A stretch of 12,090 bases of DNA, taken from assembly GCA_024635735.1 (NCBI GenBank), contig JAGXII010000034.1, positions 1 to 12,090 on the forward strand, in the 5' to 3' direction. Source of the DNA: Christiangramia sp. (GTDB lineage Bacteria; Bacteroidota; Bacteroidia; Flavobacteriales; Flavobacteriaceae). The notes below the pieces were generated by a model, which worked only from the letters and a program-made list of their open reading frames with translations, made no database searches and was not told the DNA's origin. The position numbers were made by a program, and so were the translations under genes. Position 1 is the first letter of the stretch. Each line of letters begins with the position of its first letter. Below are positions 1-7,673 of the stretch, piece after piece.

Positions 1-2
1 AT

Positions 3-89
3 TATGGATCGGCTAAAACCGGTTATATAGGTTTGCAGGACCATGGAAGTAATATATGGTTTAGAAATATTAAAATAAAAAGCCTGTAA
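3..89 (+). CDS. C-terminal end of a DUF1080 (3-keto-disaccharide hydrolase-like) protein, 5'-truncated by window edge
   Basis: Only the last 28 codons and a TAA stop are present, so the start lies upstream of the window. The peptide includes GYIGLQDHGS followed by WFRNIKIKSL. This is the usual closing beta-strand pair of DUF1080 (PF06439) jelly-roll domains, in which a 'G.I.LQ.HG' strand precedes 'v.FRNI.Ik.L'. The next gene is a second DUF1080 protein starting 3 bp after this stop, and its own C-terminus (WRNIKIKEI) matches closely, so the two are probably tandem paralogs in one operon. Characterised members of the family hydrolyse 3-keto-glycosides; the substrate here is unknown. The family call rests on a short peptide and is fairly secure only because of the adjacent paralog. 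Confidence 0.75.
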   Translation, partial: YGSAKTGYIGLQDHGSNIWFRNIKIKSL

Positions 90-92
90 ACT

Positions 93-695
93 ATGAGATT
101 CATAAAAAGGCTTTTAGTTCTAATGCTTGTCGTTTTTCAATTTGCCTGTAATTTAGGCAAAGAGCTTTTTAATCAGAAAAATCTGGATGGCTGGGAAATT
201 TACGGCACCGAGAAATGGTATGTGGAAAATGATTTATTAGTTGCGGAAAGTGGTCCGGATAAAGAATATGGTTATCTTGCTACAACCGATAACTTTAAGA
301 ATTTTGAATTAGAACTTGAGTTCTTACAGGAAGCAAATGGAAATAGCGGAGTATTTTTTCGTTCTTATATTGAAGGAACAAAAATTACAGGCTGGCAGGT
401 AGAAGTAGCGCCACCGGGACATGATACAGGCGGTGTTTATGAATCATACGGGCGTGGCTGGTTAATAAAACCTGATCCTTCCAAAGATGGAATTTTGAAA
501 TTTGGAGAATGGAATAAATTACGCATTAAAGTGATAGACGATTCTGTAACTACCTGGTTAAATGGAGTAGAAATGGTTGAATTGAAGGATGATAAAATTG
601 GTGCTGCTAATGGAAAAATAGCACTCCAAATTCATGCTGGCGGAGGGATAAAAGTTTATTGGCGAAATATTAAAATTAAAGAAATTCCCGAATAG
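93..695 (+). CDS. DUF1080 / 3-keto-disaccharide hydrolase-like lipoprotein
   Basis: This 200-residue protein is a single DUF1080 (PF06439) concanavalin-like jelly-roll domain behind a signal sequence. Residues 1-18 are basic then hydrophobic and end in FQFAC, so Cys19 is a likely lipidation site, although the lipobox is not canonical at -3. Family landmarks include LDGWEIYG (31-38), the KWYVENDLL strand (41-49), NSGVFFR (84-90), GWQVEV...GHDTGGVY (100-116), W140-N141 and WLNGVEM (155-161), and the closing YWRNIKIKEI (189-198). Known family members cleave 3-keto-glycosides made by Gfo/Idh-type dehydrogenases; the rest of the family is poorly assigned. The gene starts 3 bp after a paralogous DUF1080 gene and precedes a sugar kinase by 38 bp, which suggests one operon. 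The periplasmic or membrane-anchored location is inferred. No dehydrogenase partner lies in the window. Confidence 0.85.
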   Translation: MRFIKRLLVLMLVVFQFACNLGKELFNQKNLDGWEIYGTEKWYVENDLLVAESGPDKEYGYLATTDNFKNFELELEFLQEANGNSGVFFRSYIEGTKITGWQVEVAPPGHDTGGVYESYGRGWLIKPDPSKDGILKFGEWNKLRIKVIDDSVTTWLNGVEMVELKDDKIGAANGKIALQIHAGGGIKVYWRNIKIKEIPE

Positions 696-733
696 GCAGT
701 TAAAAAAAAGAAAGCGTTCAGCAATCATCAATT

Positions 734-1576
734 ATGAAAGACACTGTAATAGGTATAGATATTGGGGCTACAAAGATTCATATTGCGGCAGTAAATGCAT
801 CCAGCGTAACAAAAGATCTTGTAATACCAACTTCGGCGAATGCTTCTGAAGAACAGATTATCCGGGAGATAATTGAAGGAATAGAGAAGCTGGCAAATCA
901 CGATTTTATAGGTATAGGGATAGGCGTTCCGGGACTGGTTGATGAAGAAAAAGGGATAGTCTATGATCTTTGGAATATTCCATCCTGGAAAGAAGTATAT
1001 CTGAAAGATCATCTGGAAAAGCATTTTGATAAGCCTGTGAAAGTAATCAACGATGCCAATTCTTTTGCTTTAGGTGAAAGGAAATACGGGATTGGAAGTC
1101 GATATAAAAATTTTGTAGGTATTTCCCTGGGTACCGGTTACGGTACAGGGATTATTATAAATGGAGAACTTTATTCAGGGACTCTTTCAGGAGCCGGAGA
1201 GTTGGCAAGTATTGCGTACCTGGATAAAACAATCGAAGATTATTGTAGCGGTAAATTTTTTAAACAACATTATGGAGAGGAAGGAGCTCAACTATATCAA
1301 AAAGCCCAAAATCAGGATCTGGAAGCTATAAAGGCTTTTAGTGAATTTGGGAAACATCTTGGAGAGAGCATTAAACTTTTACTATATATATTGTCTCCTG
1401 AAGCCATAATTTTAGGAGGTTCTGTAAGTAAGGCTTTCCAGTTTTTTGAAGCTTCGCTTAAAGAAAGTCTGGACTCTTTTCCATTTAAACGAATTATCGA
1501 AAAAGTTGAAATTGCTCCATCAAATATATCCAATGCTTCGATATTAGGACCTGCTGCACTATTTGATAATGATTAA
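734..1576 (+). CDS. ROK-family sugar kinase lacking the canonical zinc-binding loop
   Basis: The 280-residue protein has the actin-like ROK fold. The N-terminal phosphate loop is GIDIGATKIHIAAV (7-20). The catalytic aspartate is in INDANSFALGE, Asp107. A second phosphate/adenosine segment is SLGTGYGTGIIINGELYSG, and the C-terminal adenosine motif is ILGGSVS. Most bacterial ROK glucokinases and N-acetylhexosamine kinases carry a His plus a CxCGxxGC zinc loop after the GAGE segment. Here GAGELASIAYLD (153-164) runs straight into KTIEDYCSGK (165-174) with that loop missing and only one Cys left. The length is slightly short for ROK kinases (usually about 290-320 residues). Next to an NagP-like permease and a GH20 hexosaminidase, phosphorylation of GlcNAc or a related sugar in the cytoplasm is the best guess; glucose or ManNAc cannot be excluded. 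Confidence 0.88.
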   Translation: MKDTVIGIDIGATKIHIAAVNASSVTKDLVIPTSANASEEQIIREIIEGIEKLANHDFIGIGIGVPGLVDEEKGIVYDLWNIPSWKEVYLKDHLEKHFDKPVKVINDANSFALGERKYGIGSRYKNFVGISLGTGYGTGIIINGELYSGTLSGAGELASIAYLDKTIEDYCSGKFFKQHYGEEGAQLYQKAQNQDLEAIKAFSEFGKHLGESIKLLLYILSPEAIILGGSVSKAFQFFEASLKESLDSFPFKRIIEKVEIAPSNISNASILGPAALFDND

Positions 1577-1642
1577 ACCGCAGTAAATTTTATTTCTAGT
1601 GCTGAAAAAATAAAAAATTATAATTTGTATTAAATATTCTAC

Positions 1643-2935
1643 ATGGCGAATTCCAATTCTTCCGCAGCAACGCAAACATCTACGAAAAAGTCGAACACCA
1701 ACCAGGCTATAATTATTATTGGAGCCCTGTTCTTTATTTTCGGATTCGTAACCTGGCTTAATTCCCTGCTTATTCCGTATCTGGCTATAGCCTGTGAATT
1801 AACTACTTTTCAATCGTTCTTTGTCACTTTCGCCTTTTATATAGCCTATGTGGTTATGGCGCCTGTTTCTACCCGTACTTTGAATATTTTCGGTTTTAAG
1901 AAAGGGATGTCTGTGGCCCTGGTGGTAATGGCGTTTGGCGCTTTACTTTTTATTCCGGCCGCAATCACGCGAACTTATATTTTATTCTTGCTGGGATTAT
2001 TTATTATGGGAAGTGGTCTGGCAATTCTTCAAACTGCCTCCAATCCTTATGTTACTATCGTAGGTCCACCCGAAAGTGCTGCAAAACGAATTAGCATAAT
2101 GGGGATTTGTAATAAACTTGCAGGTGCTCTGGCACCTATTTTAATTGGATTTTTTCTTCAATTAGATAAAGCAGATGCCTTACGCGCAGAAATCGCAAAT
2201 CTTACCGATGCTGAAAGAATTTCAGAATTGAATGAAATGGCTTCCAGAGTAATTCCTCCATATATTGGAATCATTATCGTCTTAATTGCCCTGGCTTTCT
2301 GGGTCTATAAATCTTCCCTTCCGGAAGTAGATACTGAGGAGGAAGATGAAGCCTTAACTTCTACAAATGCGAACAAAAAGAGCGTTTTTGATTTTCCTCA
2401 TGTGATCTTAGGGGTAATAAGTTTATTTCTATATGTTGGGGTAGAAGTAATAGCGGCAGATAGTATAATTAATTATGGAGCTTCCCTGGGGCTTCCACTT
2501 ACCACTGCAAAATATTTTGCTACCGCAACCATGTTTACAATGGTTTTTGGATATATCATAGGGATATTTACGATTCCAAAGTACATTAAACAGGAGAAGG
2601 CCTTGAGTGTATCGGCCATTCTCGGTATAATCTTTTCTATAATAGCTCTGGTTACTACTGGTTATGTTTCTGTAGCATTTATCGCGCTTTTAGGTCTTGC
2701 CAATGCCCTAATGTGGCCGGCAATATGGCCTCTTGCGCTGGCAGATGTAGGTAGGTTTACCAAAGCAGCTTCCTCTTTGTTGGTTATGGGAATAGCCGGA
2801 GGAGCGATAATCCCGCTACTTTATGGAGCCCTGGCAGATAGCTGGAGTGTGCATTACGCTTATATTATATTACTTCCCTGCTATATGTTCATATTCTATT
2901 TTGCAACTTCAGGACATAAAATTCGTAAATCATGA
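1643..2935 (+). CDS. MFS sugar permease, NagP/FucP-like (sugar:H+ symporter family)
   Basis: This 430-residue polytopic membrane protein has about 12 hydrophobic segments after a hydrophilic Ser/Asn/Thr-rich N-tail (1-22). The first helix contains FFIFGFVTWLNSLLIPYL, a signature of the FucP/GluP/NagP branch of the major facilitator superfamily that is common in Bacteroidota amino-sugar loci. Other family landmarks are GSGLAILQTASNPYV and, near the C-terminus, NALMWPAIWPLAL. An acidic cytoplasmic linker (about 224-248, with TEEEDEA) separates the two six-helix halves, and its length fits FucP (about 440 residues). The role is import of a monosaccharide across the inner membrane. GlcNAc is the inferred substrate because a GH20 enzyme and a sugar kinase flank it. 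The stop overlaps the next ATG (ATGA), so the downstream metallohydrolase is translationally coupled. A 66-bp gap separates it from the kinase gene. Confidence 0.9.
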   Translation: MANSNSSAATQTSTKKSNTNQAIIIIGALFFIFGFVTWLNSLLIPYLAIACELTTFQSFFVTFAFYIAYVVMAPVSTRTLNIFGFKKGMSVALVVMAFGALLFIPAAITRTYILFLLGLFIMGSGLAILQTASNPYVTIVGPPESAAKRISIMGICNKLAGALAPILIGFFLQLDKADALRAEIANLTDAERISELNEMASRVIPPYIGIIIVLIALAFWVYKSSLPEVDTEEEDEALTSTNANKKSVFDFPHVILGVISLFLYVGVEVIAADSIINYGASLGLPLTTAKYFATATMFTMVFGYIIGIFTIPKYIKQEKALSVSAILGIIFSIIALVTTGYVSVAFIALLGLANALMWPAIWPLALADVGRFTKAASSLLVMGIAGGAIIPLLYGALADSWSVHYAYIILLPCYMFIFYFATSGHKIRKS

Positions 2936-3696
2936 AACCTTTTATACTGGCGGAATCTAATTGGAAAGAAATCAAAAATGCGGAAATAGAGGTAGCAGTA
3001 CTGCTATGGGGAGCAACCGAAGCTCATAATTATCATTTGCCATATGCGACCGATAATTACCAGATAGAGGCAATAGCGAATGAAGCTGGCAGGCAGGCAG
3101 CGGGTAATGGAGCGAAAGTAATAATACTTCCTAATATCCCTTTTGGGGTCAATACTGGTCAGGCAGATATAGATTTGGATATCAATCTTTATCCGAGTAC
3201 TCAATTAGCGATCCTGTCAGATATTATTGAGGTCTTGAATAGACAGGGAATTTTTAAACTGATTGTTCTTAATGGGCATGGCGGTAATAATTTCAAACCT
3301 ATTTTAAGAGAGTTGGGACTTAAGTACCCGAAAATGTTATTAGTGACCACTAATTTTTTCCAAACTGTCAATAAATATGACTTTTTTGAGGAAACAGGTG
3401 ATCATGCAGATGAAATGGAAACCAGTTTGATGCTTCATTTAAGACCGGATCTGGTTCAGCCGTTGGAAGAAGCCGGATTAGGAAAAGAAAAGAAATCACG
3501 AATAAAAGGGATAAAAGAAGGATGGGCTTGGTCTGAAAGACAATGGTCCATGGTTACGGAAGATACAGGAGTGGGAAACCCTAAAAAAGCTACAAAAGAA
3601 AAAGGCGAAAAATTTTTTAAAGCTGTTTGTGAAAAATTAGCGGAACTCTTCAAGGAGGTCTCTGAAATTGAAATATGCGAACGTTATGAGAAATAA
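2932..3696 (+). CDS. Creatininase-superfamily metallohydrolase (creatinine amidohydrolase-like, substrate unknown)
   Basis: The 254-residue length and motifs match the creatininase/amidohydrolase family (PF02633). The first metal-binding motif, GATEAHNYHLPYATD (27-41), supplies Glu30, His32 and Asp41. NGHGGNN (114-120) supplies His116. GDHADEMETS (156-165) contains the acidic metal-ligand segment. The family usually reads EQHGPHLP in the first motif; here it is EAHNYHLP, so this is a divergent subfamily and creatinine is unlikely to be the substrate. Characterised relatives cleave amide bonds (creatininase, FAPy deformylase), process the mycofactocin peptide (MftE), or hydrolyse a keto-inositol ring (IolN). 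There is no signal peptide, so the enzyme is cytoplasmic. The start overlaps the permease stop by 4 bp, tying its job to the imported sugar. Acting on an N-acyl or keto derivative of that sugar is inference only. Confidence 0.85.
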   Translation: MKPFILAESNWKEIKNAEIEVAVLLWGATEAHNYHLPYATDNYQIEAIANEAGRQAAGNGAKVIILPNIPFGVNTGQADIDLDINLYPSTQLAILSDIIEVLNRQGIFKLIVLNGHGGNNFKPILRELGLKYPKMLLVTTNFFQTVNKYDFFEETGDHADEMETSLMLHLRPDLVQPLEEAGLGKEKKSRIKGIKEGWAWSERQWSMVTEDTGVGNPKKATKEKGEKFFKAVCEKLAELFKEVSEIEICERYEK

Positions 3697-3755
3697 AACA
3701 GGAATCCTTTTTTCTGCATAGCGACCCTAAAAACAACAATTAAAATTCTATATAA

Positions 3756-5369
3756 ATGAGTTCAAAATTTATCAGGTATTCAACAATAGTTACCAGTGTA
3801 TTTCTGCTGGTTTCCTGCTCGGGTTTGAAAGAACCGGTTGCTGAAAAGGAAGTGCTGCCAACTCCTCAAATAATTCCTTTACCCTTAAATTCATCGTGGA
3901 ATAATGGAACTTATAAAGTCCCGGAGACAAATACTATATGTTTTAATGAAGGAGGCAAAAGAACCGCTGTTTGGCTGCAAAAGCTTTTAAATAGTGCTAA
4001 TCTGAACGCGCAATTTTCAGAAACTAATAACACTGACTGCGGGAACTGGAAAATTGTAAAAGATGAGAGCTTAGATCTATTGCTGGGAGATGAGGGATAT
4101 ATACTCGATATTCGAAATAATGGAGTGACTTTAAAAGGAGCTACAGATGCCGGCCTGTTCTATGCTATTCAAACGCTAAGACAGTTTTTTCCGGCAGGAA
4201 TAGAACAAAATTCGTTGAGTAATGCTGAAATTAAATTAAGAATGGGGCATATTGAAGATAGGCCTCAATATAGCTGGCGCGGAACTATGGTTGATGTTGC
4301 GAGAAGCTTTTTTGGTCTGGAATATCTGAAACGTCACGTAGATCGAATGGCATTATATAAGCTTAACAGGCTTCATTTACATTTAACAGACGATCAGGGC
4401 TGGAGAATTGAAATTAAGAGTAAACCCAAACTTACCGGAGTAGCTTCAAAAGGATCGGTAACCGATGGAAATTCAGGTTATCTTTCTCAGGAAGACTATA
4501 AGGAATTACAGGATTATGCTCTTGCGCGCAATATTATTATTATTCCGGAAATCGATATGCCGGGTCATATTTATTCTGCTCTTTTAGCTTATCCCGAGCT
4601 TAACTGTGCGGAGAATGCAAATATAAATCCTAAAAAGGCTTTACCGCCAGATCTTTTTGAAGGATATGATGTAGGATGGAGTAGATTTTGTCTGGAGAAA
4701 CCGGAGACTTACGATTTTGTTTCAGAAGTTATTGGAGAGCTTGCATCTATTACCAAAGGACCATGGATCCATATGGGAGGGGATGAAATAGAAGACCCAC
4801 GATATAAGGAATTTGTAGTGAAAGCAGATTCTATTATACATACTTATAATAAAATTTCTATAGGATGGGAAGAAGTTACACAGACGAAAGTGAGCGATGA
4901 TTTTATTAGTCAGGAATGGAATGGAGATACAGAGAGTGTAATGGAGGATGTAAAAGTGATAGAATCTATGTGTGCAAATTTTTATCTTGATCATGGTAAT
5001 ACTGCCGATCAGAAAAATACTGCCACCTGGTGTAAAAAAGACGGACTTAGTCTTCAGGATGTATATGGTTTCTCCACAGATAATCCCCATGTGATAGGAG
5101 TGGAGGCTCCGGTTTGGACAGAGTTTGTTTTAAATAATGAATCTATGGATGACAGATTTTGGCCCAGAGCGGCAGCAGTAGCTGAAGTTGGCTGGACACC
5201 AGAGGCTAAAAGAAATTTCAATGACTTTATAAAACGTTTGCCGGAACACGGGAAAAGACTCTCTCAAATGGGCGTACATTTCTTTCCCAGCCCGGAAGTA
5301 AAATGGGATAGCACGGAAAAAACCAGGGAAGTGAAAAGTGTTTTTTACAATTTCAATCCTGAGAAATAA
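3756..5369 (+). CDS. GH20 beta-N-acetylhexosaminidase lipoprotein
   Basis: The 537-residue protein opens with a lipoprotein signal ending LLVSC (Cys21). It continues with the GH20b-type N-terminal domain (about 35-165, with GYILDI and GLFYAIQTLRQF) and then the GH20 TIM barrel (from about 170). Catalytic-domain landmarks are WRGTMVDVAR with Arg175, LHLTDDQGWRIE (Asp212-Asp213), EIDMPGH (265-271) and HMGGDE, where Asp343-Glu344 form the substrate-assisted catalytic pair. The closing WPRAAAVAEVGWTP segment is also typical. The enzyme should remove terminal beta-GlcNAc or GalNAc from glycans, chitooligosaccharides or muropeptides in the periplasm or at the outer membrane. It sits 59 bp after the creatininase-like gene and is followed by a strong terminator, so it probably ends the operon. 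No catalytic residue appears to be missing. Confidence 0.93.
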   Translation: MSSKFIRYSTIVTSVFLLVSCSGLKEPVAEKEVLPTPQIIPLPLNSSWNNGTYKVPETNTICFNEGGKRTAVWLQKLLNSANLNAQFSETNNTDCGNWKIVKDESLDLLLGDEGYILDIRNNGVTLKGATDAGLFYAIQTLRQFFPAGIEQNSLSNAEIKLRMGHIEDRPQYSWRGTMVDVARSFFGLEYLKRHVDRMALYKLNRLHLHLTDDQGWRIEIKSKPKLTGVASKGSVTDGNSGYLSQEDYKELQDYALARNIIIIPEIDMPGHIYSALLAYPELNCAENANINPKKALPPDLFEGYDVGWSRFCLEKPETYDFVSEVIGELASITKGPWIHMGGDEIEDPRYKEFVVKADSIIHTYNKISIGWEEVTQTKVSDDFISQEWNGDTESVMEDVKVIESMCANFYLDHGNTADQKNTATWCKKDGLSLQDVYGFSTDNPHVIGVEAPVWTEFVLNNESMDDRFWPRAAAVAEVGWTPEAKRNFNDFIKRLPEHGKRLSQMGVHFFPSPEVKWDSTEKTREVKSVFYNFNPEK

Positions 5370-5404
5370 TGGACGGGTTTTAAATTCACATAGGTTAACA
5401 ACTA

Positions 5405-5445
5405 AAAAAGATCCCCTTAAAATGAGTTTTTAAGGGGATCTTTTT
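5405..5445 (+). terminator. Strong intrinsic terminator after the GH20 gene, possibly bidirectional
   Basis: An uninterrupted 18-bp inverted repeat (5405-5422 with 5428-5445) encloses a 5-nt loop, TGAGT. The core stem GATCCCCTT pairs with AAGGGGATC. The 3' arm ends in TTTTT and the 5' arm begins AAAAA, so it could terminate transcription from both directions. It lies 35 bp after the GH20 stop. Its last base is immediately next to the truncated murQ frame, which is therefore cut off from the upstream operon. Confidence 0.93.
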
Positions 5446-5446
5446 A

Positions 5447-6013
5447 TTGAATAATTCTTTCCTGTATCAGAATTTCCATCTTACAAAAGCTTCCATTATC
5501 GCTTTGCGAAATGCCGTTGAAAATGCCGAAGATGATACCGCACAGGCCTGGAAAGATCTTCAGAAATTTCACATTAGCGAGAAGGATGTGCTGGTTGGAA
5601 TTGCTGCCTCGGGAACGACTCCCTATGTTATTGGTGGAATCAAAAAAGCCAGGGAAGAGGGAATAGCGACAGGATGTATCACCTGTAATTCTGAAAGTCC
5701 GCTTGCCAGAGCCTGCGAATATCCTATAGAGGTAATCACCGGTCCTGAATTTGTTACCGGAAGCACCCGGATGAAAGCCGGGACCGCTCAAAAAATGGTG
5801 CTCAATATGATTTCCACTTCGGTAATGATCAAACTTGGACGGGTAAAAGGAAATAAAATGGTGGACATGCAGTTGTCTAACAATAAACTTGTGGGACGTG
5901 GCACCCGAATGATCATGGAAGAATTGCATATTAGTGAAGCCGAAGCCTCCAAATTATTGCTTCAGCATAAAAGCGTGAGAAAAGTACTGGCAGTTTATAA
6001 AAATCAAGATTAA
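5447..6013 (+). pseudogene. murQ: 5'-truncated murQ remnant (N-acetylmuramic acid 6-phosphate etherase, C-terminal part)
   Basis: From about residue 17 to the end (188 codons from a TTG) the frame matches the C-terminal two-thirds of MurQ, the SIS-domain lyase that converts MurNAc-6-phosphate to GlcNAc-6-phosphate and D-lactate. Visible motifs are VENAEDD (24-30, including a conserved acidic residue), VGIAASGTTPYVIGG (50-64), FVTGSTRMKAGTAQK (102-116) and GNKMVDMQLSN. Full-length MurQ has about 270-300 residues. Roughly the first 90 are missing, including the GAGTSGRL phosphate-binding loop and the DASE segment with the other proposed catalytic glutamate. No frame between 5370 and 5494 encodes them, so this is loss, not a simple frameshift. 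The frame is open only from 5426, inside the terminator arm, and the TTG at 5447 lacks a plausible ribosome-binding context. The protein would almost certainly not be an active etherase. GHL10 follows after 3 bp, as in an intact operon. Confidence 0.82.
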
Positions 6014-6016
6014 TTA

Positions 6017-7657
6017 ATGCATACATATATTAACAGGAACTTCAAAAATTTCAGGAAGCTTATCTTCCCTTTTTTGCTGTTATTATTTTTCAATTCCTGT
6101 AAAACCCCCAAACCCTCCATTTCCACAAGGCCTCAACCTGAAGCGAAGGTGGAAGAACCAGCTGCTCCTATTGTTGAAGAAAGCCAACCGGAACCCGTGA
6201 CTCAAGTTACTTCCGAAGAAAATTCGGTGATCGCACCCCCGGTGAATATTGCCGAGTTCAGAGCTGCGTGGATAGCAACTGTAGCTAATATAAACTGGCC
6301 AAGTGCACCTGGCCTTTCTTCTGAAAAACAAAAACAGGAGGCGATTAAACTCCTTGATATCCTGGAAAAGCAAAATTTTAATACGGTGATACTTCAGGTA
6401 CGTCCCCAGGCAGATGCTTTGTATAATAGCAGCCTGGAGCCATGGTCTTATTACCTTACCGGAAAGATTGGAAAAGCACCGGAAACCTTTTATGACCCTC
6501 TGGGTTTCTGGATATCAGAGGCACATAAAAGAGGAATGGAATTACATGTTTGGTTAAATCCATACCGGGCTCATCATACTACCGCCGGAGAAATAGGGGA
6601 GAAGTCCATGGTTAAAACCCATCCGGATATGGTGGTAGAACTCAAAAACGGAATGTGGTGGATGGATCCCGGAAATAAAAAAGTTCAGGATCATTCGGCC
6701 GCAGTGGTTATGGATATTGTAAAGAGATATGATATTGATGGTGTTCATTTTGATGATTATTTCTATCCCTATGCTTCCTATAACGGAAAAAAAGATTTCC
6801 CTGATGAGAAGAGCTGGCTCCAATATCTTAATGGCGGTGGAGATCTTTCTCGCAGTGACTGGAGACGAAAAAATGTAAATGATTTTATTCAGAGAGTGGC
6901 TGAGGAAATCAAGGCCGAAAAAAGTTATGTCAAATTCGGGATCAGCCCCTTTGGAATATGGAGACCAGATTTCCCAAGAGGAATAAAGGGCATGGACCAG
7001 TATGAAGAATTGTATGCTGACGCCAAACTCTGGCTCAATAAAGGCTGGATAGATTATTTCACACCTCAATTATACTGGCCTACAAAGCAGGTGGGACAAA
7101 GCTTTCCGGTTCTTTTAGGCTGGTGGCAGTCAGAGAATGTGACCAGCCGGCATTTATGGCCCGGAATTAATCTGGCTCTTGAAGAAAAAGAAGAAAACAA
7201 AGGGGAAATCGCCTCGCAGATTATGATTTCAAGAGGTGTTTTAAGGGATGATCCCGGCACTGTTCACTGGAATATCGGACCTCTATTGAACAATAATGAG
7301 CTGGTAAATTCCCTGCAAAATGGCCCCTATAGGAAGAATGCCCTTGTTCCGCCAAGTCCGTGGCTGGATAATGAGGCGCCTCTAAAACCTATTCTTAGTT
7401 TTAAACTTGATGAAAACAAAATCGATCTTCACTGGAAACATAGAGAACCTGCAGATGTATTCAGATGGGTAGTATATTTTAATTATGAAGACTCTCCCTG
7501 GGATTATAAAGTGCTTAATAAGGATGAGCAAACTTTGGAAATCCCCGTGGTAAATATGGAAAATAAAAAACTTGAAAAAGCGGGAGTTACCGCCGTAGAT
7601 CGCACCGGAAACCACAGTAGTTTTCAAATTTATGATCTTGATAAATTATTACCTTGA
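6017..7657 (+). CDS. GHL10 / DigH-like glycoside hydrolase lipoprotein (DUF187, PF02638)
   Basis: The 546-residue protein has a lipoprotein signal ending FFNSC (Cys28), then a Pro/Glu-rich spacer (about 29-78), then a GHL10 barrel (about 80-390). Family signatures are EFRAAWIATVANINWPS (80-96), VILQVRPQADALYNSS, ELHVWLNPYRAHH, and DGVHFDDYFYPY with Asp246-Asp247, followed by FGISPFGIWRP and LYWPT. The last 90 or so residues look like a fibronectin-III-type beta domain. E. coli DigH, in the same family, cleaves peptide-free peptidoglycan glycan strands; that activity is a family-based inference here. Neighbours support a cell-wall role: a murQ remnant 3 bp upstream and an NlpC/P60 peptidase 16 bp downstream. 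No clear promoter was found between the terminator at 5445 and this start, so how the pair is now transcribed is uncertain. Confidence 0.88.
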   Translation: MHTYINRNFKNFRKLIFPFLLLLFFNSCKTPKPSISTRPQPEAKVEEPAAPIVEESQPEPVTQVTSEENSVIAPPVNIAEFRAAWIATVANINWPSAPGLSSEKQKQEAIKLLDILEKQNFNTVILQVRPQADALYNSSLEPWSYYLTGKIGKAPETFYDPLGFWISEAHKRGMELHVWLNPYRAHHTTAGEIGEKSMVKTHPDMVVELKNGMWWMDPGNKKVQDHSAAVVMDIVKRYDIDGVHFDDYFYPYASYNGKKDFPDEKSWLQYLNGGGDLSRSDWRRKNVNDFIQRVAEEIKAEKSYVKFGISPFGIWRPDFPRGIKGMDQYEELYADAKLWLNKGWIDYFTPQLYWPTKQVGQSFPVLLGWWQSENVTSRHLWPGINLALEEKEENKGEIASQIMISRGVLRDDPGTVHWNIGPLLNNNELVNSLQNGPYRKNALVPPSPWLDNEAPLKPILSFKLDENKIDLHWKHREPADVFRWVVYFNYEDSPWDYKVLNKDEQTLEIPVVNMENKKLEKAGVTAVDRTGNHSSFQIYDLDKLLP

Positions 7658-7673
7658 ACCAAAAATTATTTTT

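Noticed and set aside
1577..1642. Possible promoter (TATAATTTG) before the permease gene
   Set aside because: The spacing between TA and TTTG is three bases, not two, and no TTG element lies 17-23 bp upstream; read-through from the kinase gene is simpler.
3697..3755. AGGAATCCTTTTTT as an intrinsic terminator after the creatininase-like gene
   Set aside because: The stem would be only four base pairs with almost no loop, and the GH20 gene follows closely, consistent with continued transcription.
4722..5090. Long minus-strand open frame within the GH20 gene, and similar antisense frames at 5444-5929, 6554-7069 and 11725-12003
   Set aside because: They lie opposite well-supported genes, encode no recognisable family, and have composition typical of reverse-complement frames.
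5370..5494. Frameshift explanation for the missing MurQ N-terminus
   Set aside because: All three forward frames were read for GAGTSGRL-like and DASE-like motifs and none is present; the interval is also too short to hold about 90 codons.
7632..7673. Upstream ATG that would extend the NlpC/P60 protein by 14 residues
   Set aside because: The extension overlaps the GHL10 gene's 3' end by 26 bp and displaces the lipoprotein signal from the N-terminus; the ATG at 7674 gives a clean signal with a lipobox.
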